Shown: positions 20,770-31,828, counted from the first letter of the stretch. The stretch: 64,000 nucleotides of DNA from Candidatus Pantoea soli (GCF_007833795.1 NZ_CP032702.1:3286001-3350000), one strand, 5' to 3'. A program made the numbers and translations. Notes: a model not told the origin generated them from the sequence alone.

Positions 20770-20993
20770 GCGCACATTGCGTTAAATCGCGGCGGCCGTG
20801 CCAGCACAGGGTGCATTTCGTGCTACGCCTTCCGATTCAGGGCGTTAGCGACAGGTTGTTCAAAATCACTGAAGAGGGTGTTCAGGCGGACGCGCTGGCA
20901 GCGCGCGGGTAAACAACTAAAATAACCTCAGGCACAACGATCCCTGTGACCGGCTGTGCCGGAGAGTGTTATCCCTGGAGTGAGGAGTCGATT

Positions 20994-21203
20994 ATGAAAA
21001 CGGTCATTATCGCCACTTTACTGGGTCTCTTCCTGTCTACCCCCGCTCTTGCCAGCACCGCTGACTATGCGCAGCAGATGAGAAGTAACAGCAGCAAAGC
21101 GGCTTCAGGCTATGTCTATGTTAACCGGCTGGATGCGCCTGACAGCAGTCACCCCGTCAGCACGCCCCTCAACGCCGCCGATCGCTTGTCATCACAGCTG
21201 TGA
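20994..21203 (+). CDS. Small secreted protein of unknown function
   Basis: 69 aa from the ATG at 20994, which follows GTGAGGAG at good spacing. A clean signal peptide (MKTVIIATLLGLFLSTPALA, cleavage after residue 20) leaves a mature peptide of about 49 residues, rich in serine and alanine, with no cysteine. I do not recognise a family. It occupies roughly the place where enterobacteria carry small DUF1471 secreted proteins (YjfY/YjfN), but it lacks the DUF1471 core motif. The stop codon lies inside a 14-bp palindrome (ATCACAGCTGTGAT, 21191-21204). Confidence 0.65.
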   Translation: MKTVIIATLLGLFLSTPALASTADYAQQMRSNSSKAASGYVYVNRLDAPDSSHPVSTPLNAADRLSSQL

Positions 21204-21217
21204 TCGGGCCTGACGTC

Positions 21218-21252
21218 ACGGGCTGGTGGTGTTTATGCGCCAGCCCGTTTTA
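21218..21252. terminator. Terminator between the small secreted gene and yjfP
   Basis: ACGGGCTGG and CCAGCCCGT form a 9-bp stem with a 13-nt loop, followed by TTTTAG. The genes on either side converge here. Confidence 0.75.
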
Positions 21253-21255
21253 GGG

Positions 21256-22005
21256 TTACAGATGATGCTTAAAGAAACTGACCAGCGCGTTAAGCGCTGA
21301 CGGCGTAATTTTGTGGCCAGTCTGCTTTTCTGACAAAAATGTCAGCCTGCTGTCCAGTTGCGCCTCCCGCAGCATACGCACCAGCCGCTCCGTTTCGGCG
21401 AAGGGCACCACTTCATCCGCTTCACCGTGCCACAGCAGCAGCGGCCGGTTCGCCAGCTGCGGCAGCTGCTGGCTGGGATCATAAGCGGCCAGCGGTGCCA
21501 GCCGGTTCGCCAGCGCCTGTTGCTGCGCGGGCGTGTGCGCCACCAGCGGCGGGAACAGCGTCTGGCTGAGCGTCATAAACGAGCCCGAACCCATCAGGCA
21601 GGCAACACTCTGAATCTGCGGATAGCGCGCCATAGCGCCCAGCGCCGTCATGCCGCCCATTGATGCACCCGCCACGGCAAAACGTCCTTCGGCCACCCAC
21701 TCTTTTTCATGCAGAACAGCTTCCAGCTGTGGCACTTCGTCGATATTGCGCTGCAGGATCTCCCAGAAGTGCGTCATGCGCTGGTCGCTGTCGCCGTTGT
21801 AGCGCGCGCCGTGCATATCGGCATCCGGCATAATGACCCGAAAACCGGCCTGCGCCAGCGCCACCGCAAAATAGCTGTAGACCTCTTTCGAAGAGGTAAA
21901 GCCGTGGTAAAACAGCAGCGTGGGTAAGCGTGCCTGTCGCTGTCCGGCCGGCGCCGCATGAATACATTCAATGCCCGCCAGACGCTCCGTTGCCAGTTCA
22001 ATCAT
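21256..22005 (-). CDS. yjfP: YjfP, alpha/beta-hydrolase (esterase)
   Basis: 249 aa from the ATG at 22005, equal to E. coli YjfP; a start nine codons upstream is possible but does not match the family. The alpha/beta-hydrolase fold shows an oxyanion region FYHGFTSSKEVYSYF, the nucleophile elbow GASMGGMTALG with catalytic serine, an acidic residue in LLLWHGEADEVVP, and a histidine near the end (TGHKITP). E. coli YjfP hydrolyses short acyl esters in vitro and its physiological substrate is unclear. No signal peptide. Confidence 0.93.
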   Translation of the reverse strand: MIELATERLAGIECIHAAPAGQRQARLPTLLFYHGFTSSKEVYSYFAVALAQAGFRVIMPDADMHGARYNGDSDQRMTHFWEILQRNIDEVPQLEAVLHEKEWVAEGRFAVAGASMGGMTALGAMARYPQIQSVACLMGSGSFMTLSQTLFPPLVAHTPAQQQALANRLAPLAAYDPSQQLPQLANRPLLLWHGEADEVVPFAETERLVRMLREAQLDSRLTFLSEKQTGHKITPSALNALVSFFKHHL

Positions 22006-22164
22006 ACCGTCTCCGTTGAGAATCATTATCACTGTTCTCAGTGTACGTACTGCACCTGAAAATGCGAGCGGCTTCCCCCTGCCATCCTGCGAAACGCCGG
22101 ACTAAACCTTTGCCGTTTTCTGCCGTTGATCCGGTATCCCTCCAATTTTATTAAAAGGTACTTT

Positions 22165-24096
22165 ATGAAGCGTCTTTCTCTCAGCGCCATGGGTCTCGGA
22201 ATTAAGCTGTCTGTATTGACGTCTCTTAGCGTGGCAATTGTGCTGTTTGCCCTGACGTTAACCCTGAGCCATAACGCAGCACGTCAGCTGGAACAGCTGG
22301 CCATTGACGATATGCAAAACCAGGTGCTGGGCATTAATGAAATGGCCACCATGTTCAACGCCACCCTGTCTGAAGAAGTGGCAAATTACACCCGGCTGTT
22401 CCAGAGCTTTTTACCCAAACGCTTTAGCCGTGACGAGAGTGCGCGTATTCAGGTGGGTGACTTCAGCACGCCTACGCTGCGCGCCGGGTTGAAAACACTG
22501 AACCTCGACCAGGTGGCCGTGGATGATTTTTTTGATCGTACTGGCGCGGTCACCACGATTTTCGTCCGGGATGGCGAAGACTTTATCCGCATCGCCACCT
22601 CGCTGAAAAAAGAGGATGGCAGCCGTGCGATCGGCACAAAGCTTGACGCCAGCGGCGCGCCCTGGCGCAGCGTCAGCAAGGGCGAAACCTACCGCGGCCT
22701 CGCCACGCTGTTCGGGCACCGCTATATCACGCAGTATCAGCCGGTAAAAGATGACGGCGGCAATGTGATTGCCATTCTGTTTGTCGGCGTGCAAATCGAC
22801 AATCAGTATGCGCTGATGCGCGACAAAGTGCTGGCGCGCCGTCTGGGCGACAGCGGCAGCTTCTTTGTCCTGAACGGCACTCCGGGCAGCAGTCAGGGCA
22901 AATACCTGTTTGATAAGCACAATGAGGGCAAGCTGCCGGACTGGGATGCGCAGGTGCAGCAGCAGTTACTGACGCAGCCGGCCGGCCTGCTGGAGATTAC
23001 GCACGAGGGCGAAACGCGTCTGCTGGCCTGGCAGCAACTGCCGGGCTGGAACTGGATCATCGCGGGTGAGGTAAGCCGCGCCAGCCTGCTGGCGCCAATC
23101 AACCATAGTCGTAACCTGTTTATGGTCACCGGCCTGGTGCTGGTGCTGCTGTTCGCCGTGGGCTTTGTGCTGTACAGCCGCCGCGCCATTACCCGTCCGC
23201 TGCAGCAGGTTATTCACCTGGCGGAGCAGTACGCGGCGGGTAATCTGCAGGCGCACCTCGATTCACGCCGTCATGATGAGATTGGTCAGCTGGTCGGCGC
23301 GATCAACGGCATCGGTGACGGTCTGGAAAAAGTGGTCAGCCAGGTACGCGTGGCGGCCCGCGATATCAGCAGCGGCACCGACAGCATTGCCGCCGGCAGT
23401 TCCAGCATCAGTGAACAGATTGGGCGACAGGCCAGCAGCGTTGAGGAGACGTCGGCCAGTATGGAGCAGTTTGGTGCCACCGTCGCGCAGACGGCAGCCA
23501 ACGTGCGCCAGGCAATGGCGCTGGTCAGCGAGGCAGCAAGCACCGTCAGCCACGGCGGCACTACCGTTGCCCGCTCGGTAGAGACCATGTCTGAGATCCG
23601 CGTCGCGTCGCAAAGCATTGCGGATATCACCCAAGTCATTGAGTCGATTGCCTTCCAGACCAATATTCTGGCGCTGAACGCTGCCGTCGAAGCGGCGCGT
23701 GCCGGCGAGCACGGTAAAGGCTTTGCGGTGGTGGCAGCGGAAGTACGGGCGCTGGCACAGCGCAGCGCCAATGCGGCAAAAGAGATCGACGGGCTGATCG
23801 CCAGCTCCATCGATAAAGTCGCGGCCGGCCATGCGCTGTCGGAGCAAACGCGCGATGCCATGAACCACATTGTCAGCCATATTGAGCAGGTGAAAACCCT
23901 GATGGGTGAAATCAACATTGCCGCGCAGGAGCAGGCGGCGGGCATTGGTCAGGTTAACCTGGCGATGAACCACATCAGCCAGGCCACGCATCAGAGCAGC
24001 GATATGATCAGCCAGTCCGAGAGCACGGCCCACCATTTGAGTCAGAAAGGCCATCACCTGACCCAGCTGGTCAGCATTTTCCGTCTTAACGACTAA
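22165..24096 (+). CDS. Methyl-accepting chemotaxis protein with Cache_3-Cache_2 sensor
   Basis: 643 aa from the ATG at 22165 (after AAAAGG). First membrane segment about 15-37, then a large periplasmic sensor carrying the Cache_3-Cache_2 fusion pattern ([37 protein letters not shown] ... RATLFG-like [19 protein letters not shown]). Second membrane segment about 325-345, HAMP ([22 protein letters not shown]), then the signalling coiled coil with tip [20 protein letters not shown]. The tail SIFRLND has no CheR/CheB-binding pentapeptide. Such Cache domains usually sense small organic acids or amino acids, but the ligand cannot be read from sequence. It is inserted between yjfP and bsmA, which are close neighbours in E. 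coli. Confidence 0.94.
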   Translation: MKRLSLSAMGLGIKLSVLTSLSVAIVLFALTLTLSHNAARQLEQLAIDDMQNQVLGINEMATMFNATLSEEVANYTRLFQSFLPKRFSRDESARIQVGDFSTPTLRAGLKTLNLDQVAVDDFFDRTGAVTTIFVRDGEDFIRIATSLKKEDGSRAIGTKLDASGAPWRSVSKGETYRGLATLFGHRYITQYQPVKDDGGNVIAILFVGVQIDNQYALMRDKVLARRLGDSGSFFVLNGTPGSSQGKYLFDKHNEGKLPDWDAQVQQQLLTQPAGLLEITHEGETRLLAWQQLPGWNWIIAGEVSRASLLAPINHSRNLFMVTGLVLVLLFAVGFVLYSRRAITRPLQQVIHLAEQYAAGNLQAHLDSRRHDEIGQLVGAINGIGDGLEKVVSQVRVAARDISSGTDSIAAGSSSISEQIGRQASSVEETSASMEQFGATVAQTAANVRQAMALVSEAASTVSHGGTTVARSVETMSEIRVASQSIADITQVIESIAFQTNILALNAAVEAARAGEHGKGFAVVAAEVRALAQRSANAAKEIDGLIASSIDKVAAGHALSEQTRDAMNHIVSHIEQVKTLMGEINIAAQEQAAGIGQVNLAMNHISQATHQSSDMISQSESTAHHLSQKGHHLTQLVSIFRLND

Positions 24097-24104
24097 TGCG
24101 GATC

Positions 24105-24139
24105 GGAAGATGGCTTACACTTAAGTCATCTTCCTTTTT
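24105..24139 (+). terminator. Strong terminator after the Cache chemoreceptor gene
   Basis: A 13-bp stem (GGAAGATGGCTTA with TAAGTCATCTTCC, one G-U pair) is followed by TTTTT. It begins 9 bp after the stop codon and isolates the gene from bsmA. Confidence 0.92.
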
Positions 24140-24150
24140 CCGGAGCTGCC

Positions 24151-24477
24151 ATGCGTTCTCTTCTGCTGATCCTGAGCCTGCTGCTGAGCGGCTGTGCCGC
24201 ACTGCACACCACGCCGCAACCGCCTCCGCCGCCCGCGCAGCAGGCGCAGGAGATCACCCGGGCGCAAAGCGCTGGCCTGCCAAAACTGGGCAATGTTACC
24301 GCCACCTCACGCGGTTCCCCGGACGATGTCCAGCGCGCCATCGCCGCGCGCGCCAGTCAGGCGGGTGCAGTCTATTACCAGATTGTGATGCTGGACGATA
24401 CCACGCTGCCGGGCCAGTGGTACGCCACTGCCATTCTGTATGGCGCCCCTTTAGGCCGCGCTGGCACGCAGCAGTAA
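24151..24477 (+). CDS. bsmA: BsmA (YjfO), DUF1471 lipoprotein
   Basis: 108 aa (E. coli 109). The lipobox LLSGC puts the lipidated cysteine at residue 15. A proline-rich linker follows, then the DUF1471 domain (LPKLGNVTATSRGSPDDVQRAIAARASQAGAVYYQIVMLDD). E. coli BsmA influences biofilm formation and peroxide resistance. The last 27 bp overlap the end of the convergent aidB gene. Three more DUF1471 proteins are encoded near 53-54 kb. Confidence 0.9.
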   Translation: MRSLLLILSLLLSGCAALHTTPQPPPPPAQQAQEITRAQSAGLPKLGNVTATSRGSPDDVQRAIAARASQAGAVYYQIVMLDDTTLPGQWYATAILYGAPLGRAGTQQ

Positions 24478-26079
24478 ACGGCTGCAGAGATCCTCGCTCA
24501 GCACACGCTGCCCGCGCGCATCCAGCAGCCGGGCACATCCACTGTCTGCCAGCGGCGGTTCCGCCACTTTCAGCAGTACAGCGGCTTCAGCCAGCCGTAG
24601 CAGATCCTGCGTCAGATCGCGCGCCATCGCTTCCTGCGGACGCGCCAGCTGCAGGCGCAGCTGCCGCCAGCGGCGATCGAAATGACGGTTACAGCCTTTC
24701 ACCGCATCGAATTCGTCATGCAGCATGGTGAGCACGCCGGGCTGACGCTTCAGCACGCGCAGTACATCAAGGCACATGACATTGCCCGACCCTTCCCAGA
24801 TGCTGTTGACCGGCATTTCGCGATACAGCCGCGGCAGCTCACTCTCTTCGCAGTAACCGATGCCGCCCAGCACTTCCATTGCTTCGGCGACAAAGGGGAT
24901 GCCCGCCTTGCACAGTCCGTACTTCGCCGCTGGCGTAAACAGGCGGGCGTAAAGCCGCTCATGCTCGCTGGCCGGCGCAGACCAGGCACGCGCCAGCCGC
25001 AGCAGCAGTGCGGTCTGCCCTTCAAGCTGCAGCGCATGCTGCGCCAGCACGGCACGCATCAGCGGCAGATCGCTGAGACTTCTGCCGCTGACCTGCCGCT
25101 GTCGGGCATGATGTAATGCAATCGCCAGCGCGCGGCGCATCAGGCCATGACTGCCCAGCGCGCAGTCAAAACGCGTCATGCTACCCATTTTCAGGATCAG
25201 CCTTACGCCTTCTCCCTCTTCGCCCATCAGCCAGCCAATCGCGTCCTGAAACTCGGCTTCCGCGCTGGCGTTGGCGCGGTTTCCGAGTTTGTCTTTCAGC
25301 CGTTCAAGGCGGATGGCGTTGCGCGTACCATCCGGCAGCAGGCGGGGCAGAAAGAAGCAGCTTATGCCCTGCGGCGTCTGCGCCAGGATCACATGGGCAT
25401 CGCTCTGCGGCACCGAGAAAAACCATTTATGCCCGGTAATGCGGTACGCCTCGCCGGGGCCACGCGCACCAAGCGGCTCAGCGCGCGTGGTGTTGCTCAA
25501 CACATCCGTCCCGCCCTGTTTCTCTGTCATTCCCATGCCAATCAGCAAACCGCGTTTTTGCGAGCCGGGCACATGATGGGCGTCATAGCGATCGCTGAGC
25601 AGGCTGTCGCGCCAGCCGGCATACGGCGGCGGCAGATGCGTTTGTAACAGAGGAATCGCGGCGTGCGTCATGGTAACCGGACAGAGCGAGCCGGCTTCGA
25701 CCTGCGCATGCAGAATAAAACGCGCCGCGCGCGCGACCATGGCGCAGGGCGGCACGTCGGGCTGCCAGCTGAGATTGTGCAGACGGCTGGCGCACACGCC
25801 CTGCATCAGCAGATGCCAGGCCGGATGAAAACGCACTTCGTCAAGGCGTTCGCCGCGCGCGTCGTAGCGCAGCAGTTCCGGCGGCTGTGCGTTGGCCAGG
25901 CGGCCCAGTTCGAGGGATTCAGCACTGCCCAGCTGCAGGCCAACAGAAGCCAGCCATTCGCGATCCCAGCCCGCGCCTTCACGGGCTACGGCCTCGCACA
26001 GGGCGACGTCACGGGTGAACAGATTGCTGTTGCTGAGTGGATGTGGCTGATTAACAACATTGTGCGTGGACCAGGTCAT
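24451..26079 (-). CDS. aidB: AidB, acyl-CoA dehydrogenase-fold alkylation-response protein
   Basis: 542 aa (E. coli 541). The start at 26079 (MTWSTHNVVNQPHPLSNSN) follows GAGGAG and matches the family; an in-frame ATG 13 codons upstream does not. The acyl-CoA dehydrogenase fold binds FAD, with GMGMTEKQGGTDV and GHKWFFSVPQSDAHV typical of AidB, and the C-terminal domain binds DNA in E. coli. AidB is induced by Ada after alkylation damage and is proposed to shield DNA or destroy alkylating agents. The promoter region carries an unusual 32-bp palindrome. Confidence 0.96.
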   Translation of the reverse strand: MTWSTHNVVNQPHPLSNSNLFTRDVALCEAVAREGAGWDREWLASVGLQLGSAESLELGRLANAQPPELLRYDARGERLDEVRFHPAWHLLMQGVCASRLHNLSWQPDVPPCAMVARAARFILHAQVEAGSLCPVTMTHAAIPLLQTHLPPPYAGWRDSLLSDRYDAHHVPGSQKRGLLIGMGMTEKQGGTDVLSNTTRAEPLGARGPGEAYRITGHKWFFSVPQSDAHVILAQTPQGISCFFLPRLLPDGTRNAIRLERLKDKLGNRANASAEAEFQDAIGWLMGEEGEGVRLILKMGSMTRFDCALGSHGLMRRALAIALHHARQRQVSGRSLSDLPLMRAVLAQHALQLEGQTALLLRLARAWSAPASEHERLYARLFTPAAKYGLCKAGIPFVAEAMEVLGGIGYCEESELPRLYREMPVNSIWEGSGNVMCLDVLRVLKRQPGVLTMLHDEFDAVKGCNRHFDRRWRQLRLQLARPQEAMARDLTQDLLRLAEAAVLLKVAEPPLADSGCARLLDARGQRVLSEDLCSRLLLRASAA

Positions 26080-26101
26080 AAACGCTCCTCTCCCGTCATT
26101 C

Positions 26102-26133
26102 TTCAGACTGCAGAACAACCTTTGCAGTCTGAA
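26102..26133. promoter_or_regulatory. 11-bp perfect inverted repeat at the aidB promoter
   Basis: TTCAGACTGCA and TGCAGTCTGAA are separated by GAACAACCTT. The repeat lies 23 bp upstream of the aidB ATG and just downstream of a GATAAT -10-like hexamer (26133-26138, minus strand). No U-tract follows, so it is not an intrinsic terminator for rlmB. An operator or leader stem-loop is more likely. Confidence 0.55.
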
Positions 26134-26201
26134 TTATCAGGGTATAAGTATGGAGCGGCTGTATTGTTATGCCTGGTACGGCAAACGTTTTGCGGCGCGG
26201 A

Positions 26202-26936
26202 TCACGCCAGGCGCTGGCGTACCGCTTCGAACAGGCACACGCCGGTTGCCACGGAAACGTTAAGGGAAGAGACGCTACCGGCCATCGGAATGCTGATCAG
26301 CTCGTCGCAGTGTTCACGCGTCAGACGCCGCATCCCTTCTCCTTCCGCCCCCATCACCAGCGCCATCGGGCCGGTCATCTTGCTCTGATACAGCGTGTGG
26401 TCCGCTTCACCGGCCGTGCCGACGATCCAGACATTGTACTCCTGCAGCAGACGCATGGTGCGCGCCAGGTTGGTGACGCGAATCAGCGGGACGTTCTCTG
26501 CCGCGCCGCTGGCCACTTTTTTCGCCGTGGCGTTGAGCGGGGCAGCGCGATCTTTCGGCACGATAACCGCGTGCACGCCAGCAGCATCCGCGCTGCGCAG
26601 GCAGGCACCGAGGTTGTGTGGATCGGTCACGCCATCAAGGATCAGCAAAAACGGTTTTTCCAGCGATTGCAGCAGATCCGGCAGGTCGCCTTCCTGATAA
26701 TGTTTACCCGGCTTCACGCGCGCCACGATCCCCTGATGCACGCCGCCTTCCACCTGACTATCCAGCCACTGGCGATTCGCCAGCTGGATGACCACGCCCT
26801 GAGCTTCCAGTGCCGCGATCAGGGGCTGCAGGCGTCGATCGTCGCGGCCTTTGAGAATAAACACTTCCTGGAAACGCTGGGGATCGCGCTCCAGCAGCGC
26901 CTGCACGGCATGAATGCCAAAAATTATTTCGCTCAT
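26202..26936 (-). CDS. rlmB: RlmB, 23S rRNA (guanosine-2251-2'-O)-methyltransferase
   Basis: 244 aa from the ATG at 26936 (E. coli 243); the longer frame upstream has no family match. It has an N-terminal L30e-like substrate-binding domain and a C-terminal SpoU/TrmH knot with [35 protein letters not shown] and [23 protein letters not shown]. It methylates G2251 in the P-loop of 23S rRNA. It follows rnr in the nsrR-rnr-rlmB order, 122 bp before the end of that gene. Confidence 0.97.
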   Translation of the reverse strand: MSEIIFGIHAVQALLERDPQRFQEVFILKGRDDRRLQPLIAALEAQGVVIQLANRQWLDSQVEGGVHQGIVARVKPGKHYQEGDLPDLLQSLEKPFLLILDGVTDPHNLGACLRSADAAGVHAVIVPKDRAAPLNATAKKVASGAAENVPLIRVTNLARTMRLLQEYNVWIVGTAGEADHTLYQSKMTGPMALVMGAEGEGMRRLTREHCDELISIPMAGSVSSLNVSVATGVCLFEAVRQRLA

Positions 26937-27058
26937 TACTTTGCTCAAGGTTGGATAACTATCAATGAATTCTGCAACCGATGTCAGAGGGCGCACGCAT
27001 GCGCCCCCTGCAAATTGCGGCACTCAGCCGCAGCGGTGCCGCGTGCTGAGGTCGGCGA

Positions 27059-29497
27059 TCACGCCTCGCTGGCTTTTTTCTTCGCGGCCCGCTTAGCTTT
27101 GGTGGCGGCGGCGATTTTACGGGTTTTTTCCGAGACTTTTTTGCTTTTTTTCTCGGTTTTCTCCGCAGCGGGTTTCTTTTTCTCGCTGCGGAAAGCGGCA
27201 TCCGGCTCAAAGTTGCCTTTTCGTCCGGCATCACGACGACGCTTGCCTGCCGGTTTACCGCCGCGTTTTTCCCGTTCACGCGCGGTCTTACCTTCGCCAC
27301 GCGGCACGCGCTTGCTGGAGATCAGCGCAAAGTCGATTTTGCGCTCATCCATATGCACGGCATCCACACGCACTTCCACGGCATCGCCCAGCCGGTAGGT
27401 GCGACCGCCGGATTCACCAATCAGCCGCTGCCCCACCGCATCGAAACGATAGTAGTCATTGTCCAGCGTGGAGACGTGCACCAGGCCATCAATAAACAGA
27501 TCGTTAAGGCGGACAAAGAAGCCGAAGCCAGTAACGCTGGAGATCACACCGTTGAAGATGTTCCCGACCTGATCCTGCATGAAATCGCACTTCAGCCAGT
27601 CAGCGACATCACGCGTTGCTTCATCGGCGCGGCGTTCAGTCATGGAGCAGTGCTGTCCGAGCTGCAGCATCTGCTGCATATCATAATGGTAGCCACCGGT
27701 CGGCGTGGTGTTGCCTTTCAGCGTTCCCTGCTCTTTTGCCAGCAGATACTTGATGGCGCGGTGCAGCAGCAGATCCGGATAGCGGCGAATCGGCGACGTA
27801 AAGTGGGCATACGAGGCCAGCGCCAGACCAAAGTGGCCGCGGTTTTCCGGGTCATATACCGCCTGCTTCATGGAGCGCAGCAGCATGGTTTGCAGCATTT
27901 CCGCATCGGGACGATCGGCGATCTGCTTCAGCAGGTCAGCGTAATCGATCGGCTGCGGTTTGCTGCCGCCCGGCAGGCTCAGACCCAGCTCGCCCAGCAC
28001 CGTGCGGAAACTGGTGATGCTGTCTTCGCTGGGACGATCGTGATCGCGGAACAGCGCCGGCTCCTGATTCTTCTCCACAAAGCGCGCAGAGGCGATGTTG
28101 GCGAGGATCATGCACTCTTCAATCAGTTTGTGCGCATCGTTACGCACTGTGCGCTCAACGCGATCAATACGGCGCTCTGCGTTGAAGATAAACTTCGCTT
28201 CTTCGGTTTCAAATGAGATACCGCCACGCTGCTCGCGCGCTGTCTCCAGCACCTGATACATACGGTGCAGCTCTTCCAGATGTTTAACCTGCGCAGCGTA
28301 CTGCTCGCGCAGCTCCGGGTTGCCCTGCAGAATGTTCCACACTTTGGTGTACGTCAGGCGCGCATGGGAGTTCATCACCGCTTCGTAGTGCTTGTAGCCG
28401 GTGAGCTTGCCGCTGGCGGAGATGGTCATCTCACACACCATGCAGAGGCGATCCACCTGCGGATTCAGCGAGCACAGACCATTGGACAGAATTTCCGGCA
28501 GCATTGGCACAACCTGCGACGGGAAATAGACCGAGGTGCCACGCTGATGCGCTTCGGTATCCAGCGCGGTGCCCGGACGCACGTAGTAGCTGACATCCGC
28601 GATAGCGACCCACAAACGCCAGCCGCCGCCGCGTTTTTTCTCGCAGTACACGGCATCATCGAAATCACGGGCGTCTTCGCCATCAATGGTAACCAGCGGC
28701 AGCTGACGCAGATCGACGCGTCCTTTCTTCGCCGCTTCCGGGACCTGCTCTTTCAGCTTCGAAATCTCTTTCTCAACGTCTTCCGGCCAGGCGTGCGGAA
28801 TTTCATGGGTGCGCAGCGCCATATCCACGGCCAGACCGGTGCCCATGTTATCACCGAGAATTTCCGTGATTTTACCGATGGCTTTGGTGCGGCGCGTGGC
28901 GCGCTGCATAATCTCAACCACCACCACCGAGCCCATACGCGCATTCAGCGTGTCATCCTGGGGGATCAGGATGTCAAAGCTCAGGCGGCTGTCGTCCGGG
29001 ACGACAAAACCGGTACCGGCATCCGTAAAGTAGCGGCCCACAATCTGGCTGTTGCGCGGCTCCAGCACGCGCACGACGCGCGCCTCGCGCCGGCCTTTGC
29101 GATCGGCCCCGCCCGGCTGCGCCAGAATTACGTCGCCGTGCAGGCAGAACTTCATCTGCTCGGCTGACAGGTAGAAATCGTCTTTCTGCCCTTCCACGCG
29201 CAGGAAGCCGTAGCCATCACGATGGCCAATGACTTTACCGCGCAGCAGATCCAGCCGCTCCGGCAGGGCATAACACTGACGACGGGTGAACACCAGCTGC
29301 CCGTCGCGCTCCATCGCGCGCAGGCGACGGCGCAGCGCCTCCAGCTGATCTTCGCTGGTGATATTCAGCGCCTCGGCGATCTCTTCGCGGCTCGCCGGTT
29401 TCTCACGTTTTTCTAACAGCGCCAGAATGAACTCGCGGCTGGGAATAGGGTTTTCGTATTTTTCAGCTTCTCTATCCTGAAAAGGATCTTTTGACAT
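27059..29497 (-). CDS. rnr: Ribonuclease R
   Basis: 812 aa (E. coli 813). Order: N-terminal winged-helix (about 20-85), two cold-shock OB domains (to about 230), RNB catalytic domain ([18 protein letters not shown], containing the catalytic aspartates, about 265-600), S1 domain (about 640-725) and a lysine/arginine-rich tail of about 75 residues. It is a processive 3'-5' exoribonuclease with helicase activity that degrades structured RNA, and acts in rRNA quality control and trans-translation. It begins 16 bp after the nsrR stop codon. Confidence 0.97.
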   Translation of the reverse strand: MSKDPFQDREAEKYENPIPSREFILALLEKREKPASREEIAEALNITSEDQLEALRRRLRAMERDGQLVFTRRQCYALPERLDLLRGKVIGHRDGYGFLRVEGQKDDFYLSAEQMKFCLHGDVILAQPGGADRKGRREARVVRVLEPRNSQIVGRYFTDAGTGFVVPDDSRLSFDILIPQDDTLNARMGSVVVVEIMQRATRRTKAIGKITEILGDNMGTGLAVDMALRTHEIPHAWPEDVEKEISKLKEQVPEAAKKGRVDLRQLPLVTIDGEDARDFDDAVYCEKKRGGGWRLWVAIADVSYYVRPGTALDTEAHQRGTSVYFPSQVVPMLPEILSNGLCSLNPQVDRLCMVCEMTISASGKLTGYKHYEAVMNSHARLTYTKVWNILQGNPELREQYAAQVKHLEELHRMYQVLETAREQRGGISFETEEAKFIFNAERRIDRVERTVRNDAHKLIEECMILANIASARFVEKNQEPALFRDHDRPSEDSITSFRTVLGELGLSLPGGSKPQPIDYADLLKQIADRPDAEMLQTMLLRSMKQAVYDPENRGHFGLALASYAHFTSPIRRYPDLLLHRAIKYLLAKEQGTLKGNTTPTGGYHYDMQQMLQLGQHCSMTERRADEATRDVADWLKCDFMQDQVGNIFNGVISSVTGFGFFVRLNDLFIDGLVHVSTLDNDYYRFDAVGQRLIGESGGRTYRLGDAVEVRVDAVHMDERKIDFALISSKRVPRGEGKTAREREKRGGKPAGKRRRDAGRKGNFEPDAAFRSEKKKPAAEKTEKKSKKVSEKTRKIAAATKAKRAAKKKASEA

Positions 29498-29513
29498 TAC
29501 GGTTCCTCCGATG

Positions 29514-29957
29514 TCATTTATTTTGGATTGCCACCGGCGGTTCGGACAATAAAATGTGGTATAGCGAATCGTTGTTTTGCACCAGATCGGCCAGCGTATA
29601 GTTATCCAGCTCTTTCAGGAATAACTGTACGGCATTATTCAATACGCTGCGCAGACGACAGGCCGGTGTGATGGCACACTCTTCACAGTTTACCAGCTGT
29701 AAAGGTTCCATTTTTCGCACCACGTCGCCAATCACGATGTGTTCCGGGTCCATGCCTAAACGAATTCCGCCGTTTTTACCGCGTGTCGCGGCGACAAAGC
29801 CAGCCCGGCTAAGTTGGTTGATGATTTTAACCATATGGTTACGCGATACCCCGTAGGTATCGGTGACTTCGGTAATGTTTGTCTGCATGCCTGCTGGCAA
29901 CGTCGCCATGTAAATCAGCGCGCGCAGACCATAATCGGTAAAACTCGTTAGCTGCAC
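29514..29957 (-). CDS. nsrR: NsrR, nitric-oxide-sensing Rrf2-family repressor
   Basis: 147 aa. The Rrf2 winged helix begins [21 protein letters not shown], with recognition segment [22 protein letters not shown] and wing [10 protein letters not shown], almost as in E. coli NsrR. The Fe-S ligands are C91, C94 and C100, spaced C-X2-C-X5-C. E. coli NsrR has C91, C96 and C102 (C-X4-C-X5-C), so this protein has two residues fewer in the cluster loop. The family represses nitric-oxide detoxification genes and loses repression when NO attacks the cluster. It heads nsrR-rnr-rlmB. Confidence 0.93.
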   Translation of the reverse strand: MQLTSFTDYGLRALIYMATLPAGMQTNITEVTDTYGVSRNHMVKIINQLSRAGFVAATRGKNGGIRLGMDPEHIVIGDVVRKMEPLQLVNCEECAITPACRLRSVLNNAVQLFLKELDNYTLADLVQNNDSLYHILLSEPPVAIQNK

Positions 29958-30121
29958 ATCTACCTCAGTGAATCATCGATTTTGTTGTTATTGCGCTGTG
30001 TTAGCACGCTTCGATTAACAAGATGATAAACCAGTGTGGAGAACCCGGAGCGCTTTTTTCCGCAGCGAACCATTTCTGCCGGAAAAAATAGAGTGAGCGG
30101 AATCAAAGAGCAGATAAACAG

Positions 30122-30142
30122 AGGCCGGACAGTGTCCGGCCT
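30122..30142 (-). terminator. Hairpin after purA
   Basis: AGGCCGGA/TCCGGCCT stem just beyond the purA stop codon. The following CTGTTTATCT is a poor U-tract, so termination may be partial. Confidence 0.55.
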
Positions 30143-30153
30143 GAGGAGCGTTA

Positions 30154-31455
<1,302 letters not shown>

Positions 31456-31482
31456 CTAAAATCACCGATTGCTTAAAAATGG

Positions 31483-31511
31483 ATTCTACCATCGGATTTT
31501 CACACTTTCAG
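31483..31511 (-). promoter_or_regulatory. purA promoter
   Basis: On the minus strand, CTGAAA and TAGAAT are 17 bp apart, with the -10 about 30 bp upstream of the purA ATG. Confidence 0.5.
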
Positions 31512-31517
31512 CACTTT

Positions 31518-31533
31518 TAGCACACGATTGCGC
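31518..31533. promoter_or_regulatory. Candidate PurR operator upstream of purA
   Basis: TAGCACACGATTGCGC matches 11 of 16 positions of the PurR consensus ACGCAAACGTTTGCGT, including the central CG and the TTGCG half. It abuts the -35 of the purA promoter. E. coli purA is PurR-regulated through a similarly degenerate site. Confidence 0.45.
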
Positions 31534-31627
31534 TGTTTTTTGCCTGGGTTTTGCGCAGCTCACAATATGTTGGTATCCCCGGCGAAGCGAGACACAATTT
31601 AGCCGGCACCAGCCAGATATTTTGCGG

Positions 31628-31828
31628 TCAGCTGCCGGCATGCGTGCTCAGCATGTAGTAGATCACCACGCCGGCCACCACCAGCCCGCCACCAAAACGG
31701 TGCAAAATACGGTCGGGCAACTGCGCCATCGATAGGATCATACGGCGCCAGAGACGCGGCAGTAACATCGGGCCTAATCCCTCCAGCACTAATACCAGCG
31801 CCAGCGCCATCCAGATGGTTGTGTTCAT
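31628..31828 (-). CDS. yjeT: YjeT, DUF2065 small membrane protein
   Basis: 66 aa (E. coli YjeT 65). Two hydrophobic helices (about 3-22 and 45-62) are linked by a basic loop, with the family core ALALVLVLEGLGPMLLP and LPDRILHRFGGGLVVAGVVIYYML. The function is unknown. It follows hflC, separated by a strong terminator, and precedes purA on the same strand, as in E. coli. Confidence 0.9.
   Translation of the reverse strand: MNTTIWMALALVLVLEGLGPMLLPRLWRRMILSMAQLPDRILHRFGGGLVVAGVVIYYMLSTHAGS

Noticed and set aside
26060..26263. A 67-codon open frame across the aidB start and rlmB end
   Set aside because: It overlaps the aidB start region and palindrome, then the antisense of rlmB; the protein MERLYCYAWYGKRF... 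has no recognisable family, and no strong ribosome site precedes it.
26169..27398. A 409-codon open frame on the plus strand opposite rlmB and rnr
   Set aside because: Antisense to two conserved genes, with low-complexity composition and no recognisable domain or ribosome site.
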